Source: Cyclina sinensis
Taxonomy: Eukaryota > Mollusca > Bivalvia > Venerida > Veneridae
Length of the DNA: 64,000 bases
Reading direction: 5' to 3'
Assembly (NCBI GenBank): GCA_012932295.1
Contig: JAAONU010000004.1
Coordinates: forward strand, 10,416,630-10,480,629
Shown here: positions 1-14,000 of the stretch, one piece after another
Layout: each line of letters starts with the position of its first letter
Numbering within the stretch: the stretch's first letter is position 1
Translations under genes and position numbers: made by a program
Notes under the pieces: model-generated
What the model saw: only the letters and a program-made list of their open reading frames with translations
What the model was told of the DNA's origin: nothing
Database searches by the model: none

Positions 1-408
1 ATGGATTCACATTGCACTGACCCATGGATTCACGTTGCACTGACCCATGGATTCAGGTTGCACTGACCCATGGATTCACGTTACACTGACCCCATGGATT
101 CACGTTGCACTGACCCCCATGGATTCACGTTGCACTGACCCCATGGATTCACGTTGCACTGACCCCATGGATTCACAATTGCACTGACCCCATGGATTCA
201 CAATTGCACTGACCCATGGATTCACAATTGCACTGACCCATGGATTCACATTGCACTGACCCATGGATTCACAATTGCACTGACCCATGGATTCACAATT
301 GCACTGACCCATGGATTCACAATTGCACTGACCCATGGATTCACAATTGCACTGACCCATGGATTCACGTTGCACTGACCCATGGATTCACGTTGCACTG
401 ACCCATGG
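1..408. repeat. Minisatellite, ~24-26 bp unit
   Basis: About 16-17 head-to-tail copies of a unit close to CATGGATTCACGTTGCACTG plus ACCC run from the window edge to about 408. Units differ by 1-2 bp in length and by a GTT/AATT variant near the middle. A 91-codon open frame on the minus strand is only the repeat read through, so I do not call a gene. The array probably continues beyond the window. Confidence 0.95.
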
Positions 409-715
409 ATTCATGCTAAAACACTACAGATACATGTTCATCATAAAACATGATGTAGAACTTATTTGACTAGATAAACTTATTTGTATGTTATATTAAA
501 TGGATTGAGCCCCATTAACCTATTTAACTTCATGTTTGTTGGAGATGTTTTTCATTGGAACTATTCCTGATGTAAACTGTAGACCTGACAGATTTACCTT
601 TTTGGATACAATCATGAATGATGTTAACTTAGCAATTTAGAGCTCATTTCACCACAAGTGAGGCAGAAGAGCTGTTTTTAAGGACAGGGTCTTTTTCATC
701 ACTTACATATTAGGC
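409..715. other. Non-coding, nothing recognised
   Basis: AT-rich single-copy-looking DNA between the minisatellite and the next repeat block. I see no exon, RNA gene or element. Confidence 0.6.
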
Positions 716-1504
716 TTTTTATGCCCCCACAAAGTGGGTAGCATATAGCGTTGCACTTGTCCGTCCGTCTGTCCGTCCGTACGTCTGTCCGTACGTCCCG
801 AAATCTTGTGAACGCAACTCCTCTTAAACCGGATGGCAGATTTTGCTTAAACTTCCAGGGATGAACAACCTTAATGTGTAAATGGTAGTAAAGGAAGGAA
901 TTTTCGCTGCGACCAAATTCAACAGAATTATGGCCCTTTGTTGATTTTTTTCGCTATATACCATATAGAAATTTTGTGAACGCAACTCCTCTTAAACCGG
1001 ATGGCAGATTTTGCTTAAACTTCCAGGGATGAACAACCTTAATGTGTAAATGGTAGTAAAGGAAGGAATTTTCGCTGCGACCAAATTCAACAGAATTATG
1101 GCCCTTTGTTGATTTTTTCACTATATACCATATAGAAATTTTGTGAACGCAACTCCTCTTAAACCGGCTGGCAGATTTTGCTTAAACTTCCAGGGATGTA
1201 CAGCTTTAATGTGTAGATGGTAGTAAAGGAAGGAATTTTTGCTGTGACCATATTTAACAGAATTATGGCCCTTTGTTGATTTTTTCACTATATACCATAT
1301 AAATAATTGAACATATAAATTTTACATTTGTAATTTAATTTAACATGTACATAAGGTTACCTGTACATCATTTTAGGTATATGTACAGAAAAAAATCTTA
1401 CATACAGGATATACATGCTCTTACATACAGGATATACATGCTCTTGTTTATGAGCACTTATGCATAGTGGGGGCATCCGTGTCCTATGGACACAGTTCTA
1501 GTTT
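716..1504 (+). mobile_element. Dispersed repeat with ATGCCCCCAC ends and three ~168-bp internal units
   Basis: The block opens with ATGCCCCCAC at 721-730 and closes with the reverse complement GTGGGGGCAT at 1467-1476. Next to the left end is a CCGTCCGT-rich tract. Inside are three direct units of about 168 bp, starting near 811, 979 and 1146 with AACGCAACTCCTCTTAAACC. No transposase-like frame is present. A shorter reverse-orientation relative lies at 22,871-23,416. This looks like a non-autonomous family; its mechanism of spread is unknown to me. Confidence 0.75.
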
Positions 1505-4500
1505 TAAATTCCCTTCAGAGCTTTTATTTGTTACAAGGATGAATGTGGCGGGGTTTTTTTCTTAATAAGGATTCATAGGAGTACTGTTACATGTTACCAG
1601 AGAAGATAGATATAAGTACAAAGGAAACCAAATCATAATAGAGCAAAATTATGACATACTTCAAAAATGGTCTTTGCATGATGCCAGTAGAAGGAGCATG
1701 TAATTTTATAAAGAAATCCGGTCTATTGTAAGTGTAGGTTCAAGGAGTCTCATTTTAATTTGTAACTGGTTCACGGTAGATTGAAAACAAATTTACAGTT
1801 TATTCATGATTTCTGCCAGACAGAACCTTGAAGGAGATTTGGAGTCTTGAGTGGGTTTGGGCATGGAATGTTGGGGAATTTAGAGGAATTTTGTCTTATC
1901 ATGGAAAGTTGGCAGTTTTAGGAACAGAAATGTCAGAAGACACTTTGTAAAGGAATGCAGGTAACAGGAAAATACAAAAAGAATTATATTAGCCTTCTGT
2001 GGAAGATATTTAAGCAACTGTCTCATACAAACTATATTTTTTTCAATAGTAACTTCATGTAGAAAATATTGCTGAAGGTTTTCATTTTTGGTTGTGAAAC
2101 TCAAAATTTCTTCAATGAATTTTTTTCCCCAAAGGAACTTCAGCTGAGAAATCTTGTTAAATGTTTTCATTTTTATCTCATGAAAAACTTTAAGGCAGTA
2201 ATAATTTGGATTATCTAAGCTTTGTTAAACCATAAAAGCAGTATTCTCATGGATGTTATCATTCTGTAGATAGTCAGCAATGTCTTTCTGTTGTGAACAT
2301 TGTAGATAGTAACTGCGGGGGTATTAATCACATTTAGTGATAGCTCTAGTTATGGAGTGTTGTAGGTGACCTTTATCATGCTTTAGGATTTAACAGTGGT
2401 CAACTATACTTACCTATTTATATTTGTAATTAAAGTAATGAAAAGATAATCTACTGTCATGTTTTAACAGCAGTTAAATCACAGTTAAAAAGTGCATTTG
2501 TATTTGTATAGTATCGGCAGTGAGTGAGTCACTTGTTTGCTTCAAAACCATATTGCGTTTATTACATTAGTTACAGAGGCATACCCTAAAATTTTGCGCG
2601 GGGAAAGGGTTAAGGGTTTAACATAGCTAGATTAGATTATGACATTAACTGTTGTGTATCAAAAATTGTTGTACCAAGTTTAAATAATATGTCATTGAAT
2701 TATGATATTTCTGCAGAAGATTGCAGTGTCAGTTTGTATAGATGTTTTAATATTAAAGTAAATGAATGTGTAAAAACCAATTACATGTTTTTATTATCTT
2801 GTGAAAAAATGCAATAAAAAATGAACATTTTGCTAAAAGAAACAAATATTGTGTGGCTTAAACTATCTAAAGAGACACGTTGCAGCTTATACAATAGCAA
2901 ATTTGTATATATTCTGTGTATGAAAGAGAGGTCATAAAATTGTCATCAATGAAATAGGAGAGATGACTCTTCCATGACCACCTCTAAAGTTTTATCCCAG
3001 TTACATGTATTTGAAATTACTTTTCCCATTGTTGTTGGGAAGATTACTGTGGTAACAACAACAACAACAAACTTACAGATCATTATTGACCTTGTTTCAT
3101 TAATTCAAGCAGTTTACACATTGTGTGTGAATTCAACCTTTAATTATATTGAAAGCTTTTTATTTTTATTTTATTTCGAAGGTTTAATTTGATGAAAGAA
3201 ATAGGTGCAATAATTGTCTCCCTTTACCTTATGAATATCCAATAACTTTTTTTTTAACATTAATTTTATGAAAATGATATTGAACGATTTTACTTTTTGA
3301 AATAGATACAAATTTTACATATTGTTATTATTTTGTCACTATTCTGTATTTAATGCTTTATTTTGTAAAAAAAAAGAATAAAAAGATTATTTTGGTCATT
3401 TATTTTATGAATGACATTTATTTCCAGTTACCTTAAAGCAATTCATGACACTGGGATTCAGCCTGAAACTAAATCATGAAATACATGTATTTATGTTATA
3501 TACATTGTTTCTTGGAATTGTTTTTATTTAAGATTTTTGTAATTAATTGAATTTATGAAATTTGTGTAAATAGTAAAGAAAGCATATCAGTGTCATACGC
3601 ACTTTGATTAATTCGTGCATGTGGCAAGGAACTTATATAAATTGATGAAAAATTTAGTTGTTTATTTTTTAGGCCCAGGAAAGATATATTGGTTTGAAAT
3701 CTTAGCATTTTAGAAATGAATTAGCACAAACACCTTGTTTTTAAAAAATGCTGGAAAGAAATAGAGACATCCACAGTTTAGTTTAACCTGTGTATAGGTT
3801 AATATGTTTTTTTGTTTTGTTTTTTTTTTTCACTTTTTTTTGTCTTATGAACAGGTTCTTAATTTTGCTCACAAATTTTTATTGACCTCAGTGTATTCAT
3901 TTAGTGTAAATATATGAATAATAACTTATGTTAATGTCTGTACACTTGTTCATTCCTTTCTTCAGTTTTTTCAACTTTTCATGTTTGTGGTCATTTTTGT
4001 AAGAAGCTTACTGACTTTGAAATTTTGCACTTAGAAATGAAAGTTTACAACACAGGGCTTTTATTAGATTGGTATGTACTATAAATTCAACAACTAACAA
4101 AATGTTGTGAAATATCAATTCAAGAACCATAACTCTGCATATATAAACAGAATTTCCCTTTGACTTTTTAAGTTTATTTGTAATTCTTTCCCTATAGTAA
4201 TACATTTCGTTTTTTATGTTTCATATTAGGTAAGTGGTCATTGATCAGTATATATAAATATATGTTATCATAGATAATTCACAAAAAATATCAAGCTAGA
4301 TTCTCAAGGGAATATTAAGGGTCATTTTAGGAAATCAAATATCCCTCGGCAGAAAGTGCCTTCCAGAATGGACCCCCACCACTTCTTGAGAGGTTTATTT
4401 GACAAGAAAAGACCCCATTTGAAAAAAAAAACCCATCCGCCAAAAGAATTTTATGTATTTTGCTTCCTGGGGTGGGGTATATATTTAACTAGAATGACCT

Positions 4501-5320
4501 GAACATTAAATATTATGAACATTCACTTTTCCCTTCTTTCACATACATTGAAGTAAACTTTGTCTAGTAAATACCTTAATTAATAAGCAACATGTTTATT
4601 ACCAGCTGACCTAATCAGTAAAACCAAAACTGAGAGGTCATCAAAGCACAAAGGTTAGTGTTTTATTTTTCGTATAATTTTTAGATTAATTTTTCCTTCT
4701 TCATCATAATTTGTTATGCAGGTGTAAAACCGTTAACAGCAGGCTCTTCAGTGTAGAATGTGAACAAAATTAGTTTTTACAGGAGTTGTTAGGTTTCTAT
4801 AGGTTAGCGATACAAGGACAATTTGATATTCTTGTTTAACCTGCCTTATAGTTTCTCTAAAAAAGATGATACAATATGTTTGTCAGTATCTTCTGGGTGT
4901 AATAATTTCTGTTTTAGATTTGTGAAGATGCCTTTTACTATTTGATATTTATGTACATCTGTTAAACATTAATTGTGGATATGTGCGGATTAACATTTCT
5001 TTAGCTGCCAAGTACATATAGAGTTCTTTGTCTTGCAATTTTTATCAGTAAATATTTTTTTATCCACCTTACATGCAAATACCCAGCAGGAGCTGTAAAA
5101 TTGCAAGGATTGCAGGTTTGGGTCATTTTGGCCAAATTTGTGGCCAGTGCAGAGATACACATGTATATTTGGATATATTGCTAAAAATCACTTTGAATGA
5201 GCCAATTGATATAAAATAAGTCTTTATCATTGCTAATAAACTTTGACCACAGTGAACCAAGAAATAAAACTATAGATTCTACCAGTCTTCTTTGAATATA
5301 TGGTAAAGCATTGTTTTTTT
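1505..5320. other. AT-rich non-coding DNA, no gene seen
   Basis: Short AT-biased ORFs only, with no recognisable protein and no convincing exon. It could include the 3' UTR or intron of a gene lying to the left. About 4,318-4,490 is a diverged dispersed repeat that recurs inverted at about 11,325-11,455; both contain AAGTGCCTTCC and a TGGGGTCTTTTCTTG-like segment. Confidence 0.5.
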
Positions 5321-6442
5321 TTAGCTCACCTGAGCGAATGCTCAGGGTGAGCTATTGTGATCGCTGGATGTTCGGCGTCTGTCGTCTGTCTGTTCACATT
5401 TGCCTTGTGTATGCGATAGAGGCTGTATTTTTGATTGGATCTTTATGAAACTTGGTCAAAATGTTTGTCTTGATGAAATCTAGGTTGGGATTGTATATGG
5501 GTCATCTGGGGTCAAAAACTAGGTCACAGGGTCCAATCTAAGAAAAACCTTGTGTATGCGATTGAGGCTGTATTTTCCATTGGATTTTCCTAATATTTTG
5601 TCAGAATGTTTGTCTTGATGAGATCTAGGTTGGATTATATACGGGTTAAATGGGGTCAAAAACTAGGTCACAGGGTCAAATCTTAGAAAAACCTTGTGTA
5701 TGAGATAGAGGCTGTATTTTCCATTGGATTTTCCTAATATTTTGTCAGAATGTTTGTCTTGATGAGATCTAGGTTGGGATCGTTTATGGGTCATCTGGGG
5801 TCAAAAACTAGGTCACGGGGTCAAATCTTAGAAAAACCTTGTGTATGCGATAGAAGCTGTATTTTTCATCTGATTTTCCTAATATTTGGTCAGAATATTT
5901 GTCTCTATGGTATCTAGGTTGGGATTGTATATGGATCGTCTTTAGTCAAAAACTAGGTCACGGGGGTCAAATCTTAGAAAAAACTTGTGTATGCGATAGA
6001 GGCTGTATTTTCCATTGGATTTTCCTAATATTTGGTCAGAGTGTTTGTCTTGATGAAATCTAGGCTGGGATTGTATATGGGTCATCAGGGGTCAAAAACT
6101 AGGTCAAGGGGTCAAATCTTAGAAAAAAAACTTGTGTATGCCAATGGAAGCTGTATTTTACATCTGATTTTCCTAATATTTGGTCAGAATGTTTGTCTTG
6201 ATAAAATCTAGGACAGGATTGTATATGGGTCATCCAGGGTCAACAAATAGGTCACAGGGCCTATTCTTAGAAGACGTTCTGTTCGGCTACAACAATGAAA
6301 CATTAGATAATTTTGCATGCAGATTAAATCTTTGACCGTGGATGTTCTTGGCCTTGACCTACTTACTTACATCCTGATTTTTTGATGTTTCAGTGCAATG
6401 ATTCTCAGGTGAGCGATATATGGCCATCTTGGCCCTCTTGTT
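5321..6442 (+). mobile_element. Long 'AGCTCACCTGAGC' repeat with ~145-bp tandem units
   Basis: The left end reads TTAGCTCACCTGAGCGAATGC followed by the inverted GCTCAGGGTGAGCT, forming a terminal hairpin. The right end reads CAGGTGAGCG..GGCCATCTTGGCCCTCTTG. Between them are about six direct units of roughly 145 bp, each carrying CTTGTGTATGCGATAGAGGC, TTTGTCTTGATG and GTCAAAAACTAGGTCAC. It is the same family as 37,154-39,307 and, reversed, 45,098-46,352. No coding capacity was seen. Confidence 0.8.
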
Positions 6443-7514
6443 AAAAACATTACATGTAGTCAATGGTTATACATATAAAACAGTTGCTTTCTAATGTCTG
6501 GTTATGGTTTCTCAAAATAACCAAATATGGCAACAAGGAAATCGAATGACATGAAATCGAAATACAGGAAATCAAATTTCTTGGAATTGTTTTTGGATTG
6601 TTTTTTGGCCAGTAAAAAGTTCTCATTTATTGGCCAGTGGGAAGTTTTGCAACAGGTTAAGTCTCTTTATACTAGTAGATCTGTATTACTGTTTAAAAAT
6701 TCATTGATGTTCTTGTATGGTAGTGAGGTGAATTTGCATGGGGCAATATTTTATAATGCTTTACAAAAACGTTGGTAGTTTGACAAGGTTTGCTATATAA
6801 AGCTATCGTGACTTTTAATCTTATGGTGTGCTATGGTCATTTCTAGAAATGTACCTTCTATAAGAATGTGATTTTTTGATGTTATATAGACAAGATGTTT
6901 GTTTTTTCAGACCATACATAAAAGAATTGTAAAATTTTAGCCCTTAAAGAAACTTATCCCATTTCCGCTTTTAGCCCTGTTGCTGTGCTGTGTTTGTTTT
7001 CCAGAAAGAAAGAAAAAAAAAATGAAAAAAAACCCAGCTAATTTCTTGCCCCATTAGTCTTTTTTTTTTAGAAATACATCCTTTCAACAAGTCAAAAGCA
7101 ATGTATGAAGTTTTGATATAATGAAAAAGTAGAAAATATGGAAGCTTCAACTAATGTAAATTGTTGCTAGGTTTTTCAAGGTTTCAATCTACTAGATTTT
7201 TTTTTAAACCAAAGTTTCATAGTAACAATGATATTAAGCATTTTTATATGAACTATCATGTCTCTTCTAAAACCACATCTTATGTGTTTGTGGGCAGATA
7301 GCTATCCATATCTTAGAATTCATTTGTAGATTATTTTAGTGTTGATAAACTGTTGTATTGACTAAAACATGTTCCTGGTACTGAAGTAAAGTGAAACACA
7401 AATTCTGAAAGAAGTTTGTTTTCTTTTACAATCCCTTTTTATACTTTTACACAATATAGCAGTGCAAGGAGGCAAAACTACTCTAATCTAAGACCAGTCT
7501 TGAATTTCTTTCTT
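6443..7514. other. Non-coding, nothing recognised
   Basis: AT-rich sequence with several poly-A/T runs. I find no supported gene, RNA or element. Confidence 0.55.
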
Positions 7515-8640
7515 TTTGTACCCCCCCCCCCCCACTAAAACGGTTTGGGGGTGGGGTGGGGAAGGGTATACTATTATCAGCCTGTCCATATGTGCATCCG
7601 TTCAAACTAAATTTATAACTCTGTCATTTATGGATGGACTTTTGAAATACTTGGCAGAAATCCTACATGAGGTGATCATGCTTAAGACTCAGGTTTGTAC
7701 CTCCAAGGTCAAATTACTGGGTCTGGTTTTCGTGTCTGTTCCATAACTCTGTCATTTATGGATGAATTTTAGAAATACTTGTCAGAAATGTTCACCAACA
7801 TTAGTTGATGTGTCGTGCACAAACCCTGGTCCATACCTTCAAGATCCAGGTCCATACCTTCAAGATCCAGGTCCATACCTTCAAGTCCCAGGTCCATACC
7901 TTCAAGATCCAGGTCCATATCTTCAAGACACAGGTCCATACCTTCAAGATCCATACCTTCAAGACACAGGTCCATACCTTCAAGACCCAGGACCATACCT
8001 TCAAGACCCAGGTCCATACTTTCAAGATCCAGGTCCATACCTTCAAGATCCAGGTCAAATTTAGAGGTGAACGGTAAAAAGTTTGGTCTGTTTTTCATGT
8101 CCATTCCATAATGTCATTTATGGATGGATTCAGAAATACGCGGCAGAAATGTTCGCCAACAAGATGATGTGTCACACGTAAGATCCAGGTATGTACCTCC
8201 AAGGTCAAGGTCAGACTTAGAGGTCATCAAAAGCTTGTCTGTTTTTCATGGATAGATTTCAGAAATACTTGGCAGAAATGTTCACCAACATGAGCTGATA
8301 TGTCATGTGTAAGACCCAGGTCTGCACTTCTATGGTCAAGGTCCAGTCTGTTTTTCGTGTCCATTCAATAACTCTAGTCATTTATCGATTGATTTCATAA
8401 ATCCTTGGCAGAAATGTTCACCAACATGAACTGAGATGACCTCCAAAGACAGATTTAGAGCTCCAAGTTCAAAAAATGGGTTAGTTTTTCCTGTCCATTC
8501 AGTTTGTCATTACACCAACACAAAACGAAATAGTGGGGAGTATACTCGAGACATTATACCCTCACAAACAGAAGTTGGTGGGGGGTACTCAATGCAACTC
8601 ATCAGTCCTTGCGTATGTCCGTTCTAAAATAAATCTATAA
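7515..8640 (+). repeat. Dispersed repeat block with internal 21-bp minisatellite
   Basis: The block starts at a poly-C/G-rich head (7,519-7,565) and repeats a segment with CTGTCATTTATGGATG and AAATACTTGGCAGAAATG at roughly 150-190 bp spacing. Positions 7,828-8,056 are about ten copies of a 21-bp unit, CCATACCTTCAAGATCCAGG plus T, with one shortened copy. Because 21 is a multiple of three, several frames on both strands stay open through it. These frames are repeat artefacts, not genes. Confidence 0.8.
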
Positions 8641-8734
8641 CAGTAATTCTGTTAAGTTCTTACTTGTTATTTGCCCTTTTCCTCTAACAAGGTGGTATTG
8701 TGGGGGATATTAATCACATTCAGTTATAGATCTA

Positions 8735-10234
8735 ACTGACCCAAAATGAAAAATTTACACTATGTTCAAACGAATAATTTGTATGTTAGATATGTTGAAA
8801 CTCTGATGAAAGTTATTTCTCTCAAATGTGCAATTCAATTTTTACTTGTTTGTTTTTTAAAGAAACAGAATACGCATGTTTTCAGAAACATTTCTGAGAA
8901 AGGAGGCAAAACTGAAAATCACGAAAAATCTTAATTTAATAGTACCATATTTTAGAGGAATGAAAATATTAAGAACGTATCAAAATGCTTCAGATAAAGT
9001 CAGTAACCTGTGTGACCCCCATTTTGTTGAATAAACTTCAGATTACGTCGCCTCAAAGAACTGACGTAACGTTGAATGAGAGCGATAGAGATACCTTGCC
9101 TTCCAGCAGGAGTGCATTTTGGAGGTTGTTAATAGTGTTAATTTGATGATTCGACCCAACTCTTCTGCCAAGTTCATCCCATATGTGTTCTATCGGGTTT
9201 AGATCTGGTGACACAAAGGTCATGGCAAAATGTTAATGTGATTCTGATTCAGAAATTGTCTGGTTACAAGGGTGGTGTGAGGTCTTGTATTGTAGTGCTG
9301 GAAAGTTAAAAGTCCATTGTTTTGCATGAAGGGTATCCCGGTATTGTGTAAAATATTGATGTAGCACTTGGCATTGAGATTTCCTTGGACAATGACTAAG
9401 TCTTCTGGTTTTGTATTATCCCACCCCAGATCATTACGCTGCCACCACCAAACCTGCCCCTTTCCCGCATACAACACACTGCAATTCTTATTCTCTCATT
9501 TTCACAGTGGTATATCCGCACTCTGCCATCTGCATGGCTTACCATAACAGGAGATTTGGTGCTGAACAGCACAGAGTGAAACGTAGGGCCCAAAACTGTC
9601 TGGCTGCTCTATGACAATGAGTTAAAATTTGTTCTGTATATGGACGACATGCACAAATCGGAACACTGTTTATGATTGTCTGGGCATGGACCCTGTAACA
9701 ACATGCAGTAACAGTTGCTGGCAGGAAACAATTACAAAGATGTGTTAACATAATAACGTGATCAGGGCGTAACAATGTTGCACGAGCTAGACCAGGCCTT
9801 GGATGGTCTGTGACACTCCCATTGATATTAGACCTGTTCTTAAGATTGTGAACAGTCTGTCTAGAGCAGCTGATGCTGACCCTGCATGTAGCATTCCTAT
9901 CGCCCGATTTCTCTGTTTCACGGAGACATGGCATCACTAAAAGTTGGTGAGTTTTGAAAGAAGGCTGATTTTTCTTATCTCTCAAAACAGACTTATGAAT
10001 TTATGTCAGTTTAGATGGACTGACTGAAACACGTGTTACTGAGCATGTGCAAAGCAAAAAAACAAACGTTTTGTATGTATGGGAGATTATTAACACAGAA
10101 AATGTCTAATTCAGTCACCTAATACTTTTTACATTGAAAACCCGATAATCTGGTTTAATTATTTTTACACAGTGAACACAGGTAACACAATAATTCAAAA
10201 AAGAAAAGTGTTAAGTCTTCAGTTTGGGTCAGTG
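8735..10234 (-). mobile_element. Dead Tc1-like DNA transposon
   Basis: The ends are imperfect inverted repeats (ACTGACCCAAAATGAAAAA at left, the complement of CACTGACCCAAACTGAAGAC at right) next to TA, as expected for Tc1/mariner. On the minus strand I read a broken transposase: an N-terminal DNA-binding part (about 9,985-9,540), a GGGSVMIWGGI segment (about 9,430), QGNLNAK, then TFQHYNTRPHT (about 9,280) and SPDLNPIEHIWDELG (about 9,190). The C-terminal end is near 9,010. The second catalytic Asp of the usual DNARPHT motif is Tyr here and the reading frame shifts between segments, so it cannot be active. Total length is about 1.5 kb, normal for the family. Confidence 0.85.
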
Positions 10235-10362
10235 TAGTTTCCAACTGGTCCATTTTGAAAACCAGAATGATTAGACCGGTCCCAAAAATATATTAACTAA
10301 ATAAAACATTTACCAGAAGTGAAGATATAAAAAGCAAGATAAACTGTTGTAATTTCATTAAA

Positions 10363-10368
10363 TTTATT
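10363..10368 (-). promoter_or_regulatory. Candidate poly(A) signal for DCTN2
   Basis: AATAAA on the minus strand, about 640 nt after the DCTN2 stop. It sits at the edge of an AT-rich stretch without other features, consistent with a 3' UTR. The assignment is inferred. Confidence 0.4.
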
Positions 10369-11002
10369 TAATGACAAATTTAATTTTTTCAATATACATG
10401 TACATTTACCAAATGACAGATTTCAGACCCATGCTCTACAAACAATAAATAAGTATACGCGGTACAATTCACCAATAAAGATTTTGAGTTGCAAGCATAT
10501 ACAGAGAGAAAACCTTAGACTTTAAAAGTTCAGAATTCAGTCACCTTATTCCTACTGTATAGTACATGTATATAAATTCAGCATTAACAAAATCAAAGTC
10601 CCTAACTGAAGGCAGTAAAAAGCTTTCATATATTGCACTAAACATGGACATAAAAATGAAAAAGTGTTGGTGATAATGATTTACAATAACCAATTATGAG
10701 GTGTTTTTTTATCTTTAACGAATCTTCAGAGTTTCAACTTTTCCTACAGGCTAATTTTTTAAATTTTCACCAACCTGTTTTCACAACACAGTGATTTAAA
10801 AAAGATGGCAAAAAATTATTGTCCCTCACTCATTACTGAATTATTTCATATATAAACCCAAAACCAATAGTGTTATTTGACAATGTCATAAATGGCATAG
10901 AGAACACCGAGGGATTCCATAATGAAAGCTTATTTTGTGTTTAAAATTTCTTTTTTCCCCGATTGTATACCGTTATAAATAAAAGTATAATCATTGGTTC
11001 AT

Positions 11003-14000
11003 TCACTTGAGTTGTTTGATTCTATCATCTAAACTCTCACAATTTTTCTTTATGGTGGCAATGTTTTCATTCATGGTTCCTTCCATCTGAAAGAAAATAA
11101 AACGTGATCTTTTCCTGAAGCTGTACAGAACACTGTAAAATTATCCCTTCAATATCTTGGTTATCTGAATTTTTCTTTCAATATGATAATAACGTACATG
11201 TAAAACATCTTTTATACAGCATTTAATAGTGAAAAACATATTTATAGCCAGCAATAAAAATAGTTGTTTATATATTACTCAAGGCTATTCCAGTAAAACA
11301 TGCAATTATCCCGAAACTGGAGGCCAAAATATAGAAACTCAGTCGGGTGTTATCTTAAAAGTGGGGTCTTTTCTTGCAAACTAAACTTCTAAAGGAGGTT
11401 GGTCCATTCTGAAAGTGCCTTCCTGGGATGGGGTTTGTTTTACAGAAATGGCCATATCAAACAAGTAACACCTACATAGCTCTTTTTAGGCTCAGACTTA
11501 CACTACATATGCAAGAAGGAAAAATACAATACATCCAGATCTGAGATAATACCTCTATCGACATGGACTTGAAGGATACCTGATTATTTCAGTGACTTTT
11601 TGCCTTCCAGATATATACCAAAATGCATCATATGACAGTTCAAAGATTTCATGAGGCAGCATGCCATCACAACCTCCTAGAAGATGGGCCTACAGATCTA
11701 AATATGCTTAGCTAGGCCCATGAATAAAATCAACCTTATATCACTAAATGTCCCACTACAATAAAAAGTAACTAGATTATGGATTTCTGAATGTTTGTTC
11801 TTTAGTCCCAAACCATGTGAACACTAACAGAACATTTTCTACCAAAATCTCTGAGGCTTTGTTTTACATACTGACAATTAATTTCAAAGAAATATTTACC
11901 TGTTTTAACATATCACCATGTGCTTTAAGACTAGTGTTAATCTCTTCTTGAGTTGTGTCTAAATATGCAAGGGCTTGGCTAAACTGTAGAGCTGAAATTT
12001 ACACATACACACTTTCTCAATATATTTTTTCAATACTACAACAGAAACCTGCTATTAAGACTATCAATTTGTTCTTTGAAAACTCAGTCACATTACTGAG
12101 TTGGTTATAACTTCCAGTTTGTCATTAAGCAAGTTTTTCTTGTATATTAAGCTATCCGAAGTGGAAAAATGATGTCTTGGCAATTTTTTTTGGTAATTGC
12201 ATTTCTGTGTATAAATACACTTTGTCCATGACCAATATCTGTCAAATTAAGCTTTCCATCTAGAACTGTGTCATCAATACAGAACACAATAATTAAAACA
12301 TGTCAACTTCTAAGTAAGAAGTTTTCAACCAGTATAAAGACAGACACTATACTATATATATCAAGGATTTTGCTTTTATGGTGAAAAAGCCGGAAATTAT
12401 AACATCCGAAGCTATTCCTATAAATCCTTACCAAAAAAAAAAAAAAACATGTACCTCACCTTCGTTACCTGTTCTTAGTCAATATTCTTTATGATGATAA
12501 TACTAAAGACACTTTTATATGAAGATATTACTGGTAAATAACCTTGTTCATGTAAATCCTTCAGGGCAGATAATCTGTCTACAACCTTTGGTAGGACATC
12601 TGCAGTTGCCTCCCATTTCTTAACCATACTATACAACTCTGAAATCTGAGAGAGAGGAAAATTCACACAAAAGCTCAGGCATGACCTATAAAATGATAAA
12701 CGTAAAAATTGAGAACATAAGGAATTGTTTCATCAGAAGCCTTTTTCATGATCAAAACAGCTTTTATTACCACAGCAATCTATATCACAGCTACCTCTGT
12801 TCTTAAAGCATTGTAAAATCCAGAAATTGGTTTGGTTATAATGGGTAAGGAACGAAAAAGACATACGTGATAAACATAACATTAAAACAAAGATTAAAGT
12901 ATTCCGTTTTTATCTCTTGGAAAGATTTCTTATGACTTACTTTGTTCTGTTTCTCACCATCTTCTTGTGTACTTTTCTTCTCGGCTATTTTGTCAAGTTT
13001 TTGTAACACGCTGTGAAGCCGTACTTCCATTTGTTCTACATTGGTCGGATCCAGTAATGACATCTTGGAATTCACTACAGCTACAGCACCCTGTATAACA
13101 ATTGTTTCAAAAAAAGCTTTTCTGTATTACACTGGTTAGTTGATCGAATTGAGTATAACGTCATTTGTAAGTGAAAATCATACTGGGTAGGGAGCCAACT
13201 TAACCATTGTACTTGGGAAGAACCTGCACTAGACTCCATTTCTCCAAAAGAAAATGCCAGCTTTCTTACATAAATGGTTATGGTCAGTAGTGGGACTTGA
13301 ACTCTTAATCAATGACTTTAACCACTTAACCACAGAGATGGGCCTTTTCATTTTAACAAGCTAGTTATCTATACAATTACTTCCCCCATATTAGACACCT
13401 TACAAATTATCAGCTTATGAAATTATCCAAGGTGACTGGTCTATTTAAAGACACATGCTTTATGTAGGGAGTATAAGCTTTTTTTAGAATGCATATCTTT
13501 AAGACACAGAATTCCAGCATCTAAAACTTAAATTTTACAATTTACTGAGTCAATGGAAAATACCATTACAGCAGGTTACATTAATAGTATAAACTAGAAC
13601 CCCCCTCCCAGCATGAAGCTTTGTCAGTAGGGTACTGATATATGGGAACATGTTACTTTATGCCCTGAACTAAAATTAATTATGAAAAATAACAAAGGGC
13701 AGTAATTCCAAAATTGTGTGCAAGAGAGTTACGATTCTTGGGCACTGTACTTCTCTTCAATGAGATCAATCCATGAAGTTTCAAGTTGATATCTCCAATA
13801 GTTTTTGAGTTATGTCCTGGACAAACAAAACCAGACAGCCAGATGGACAAGCTGTTTCCAGTATACCCCACCCCACTTCGTTGTGCGGTAAAATACTCAA
13901 AGTCTGAAAATCTATACTTGTATTTAAGTTTGCCACACCATTTGCAATTTGTAGCAGCAAGTTTCAACCTAAAATCTTTGGCAGTGGCAGAAATACACTC

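Noticed and set aside
100..375. 91-codon repetitive ORF
   Set aside because: It is the window-edge minisatellite read in one frame.
7762..8111. Five overlapping 85-111-codon ORFs on both strands
   Set aside because: All arise from a 21-bp tandem unit whose length is a multiple of three.
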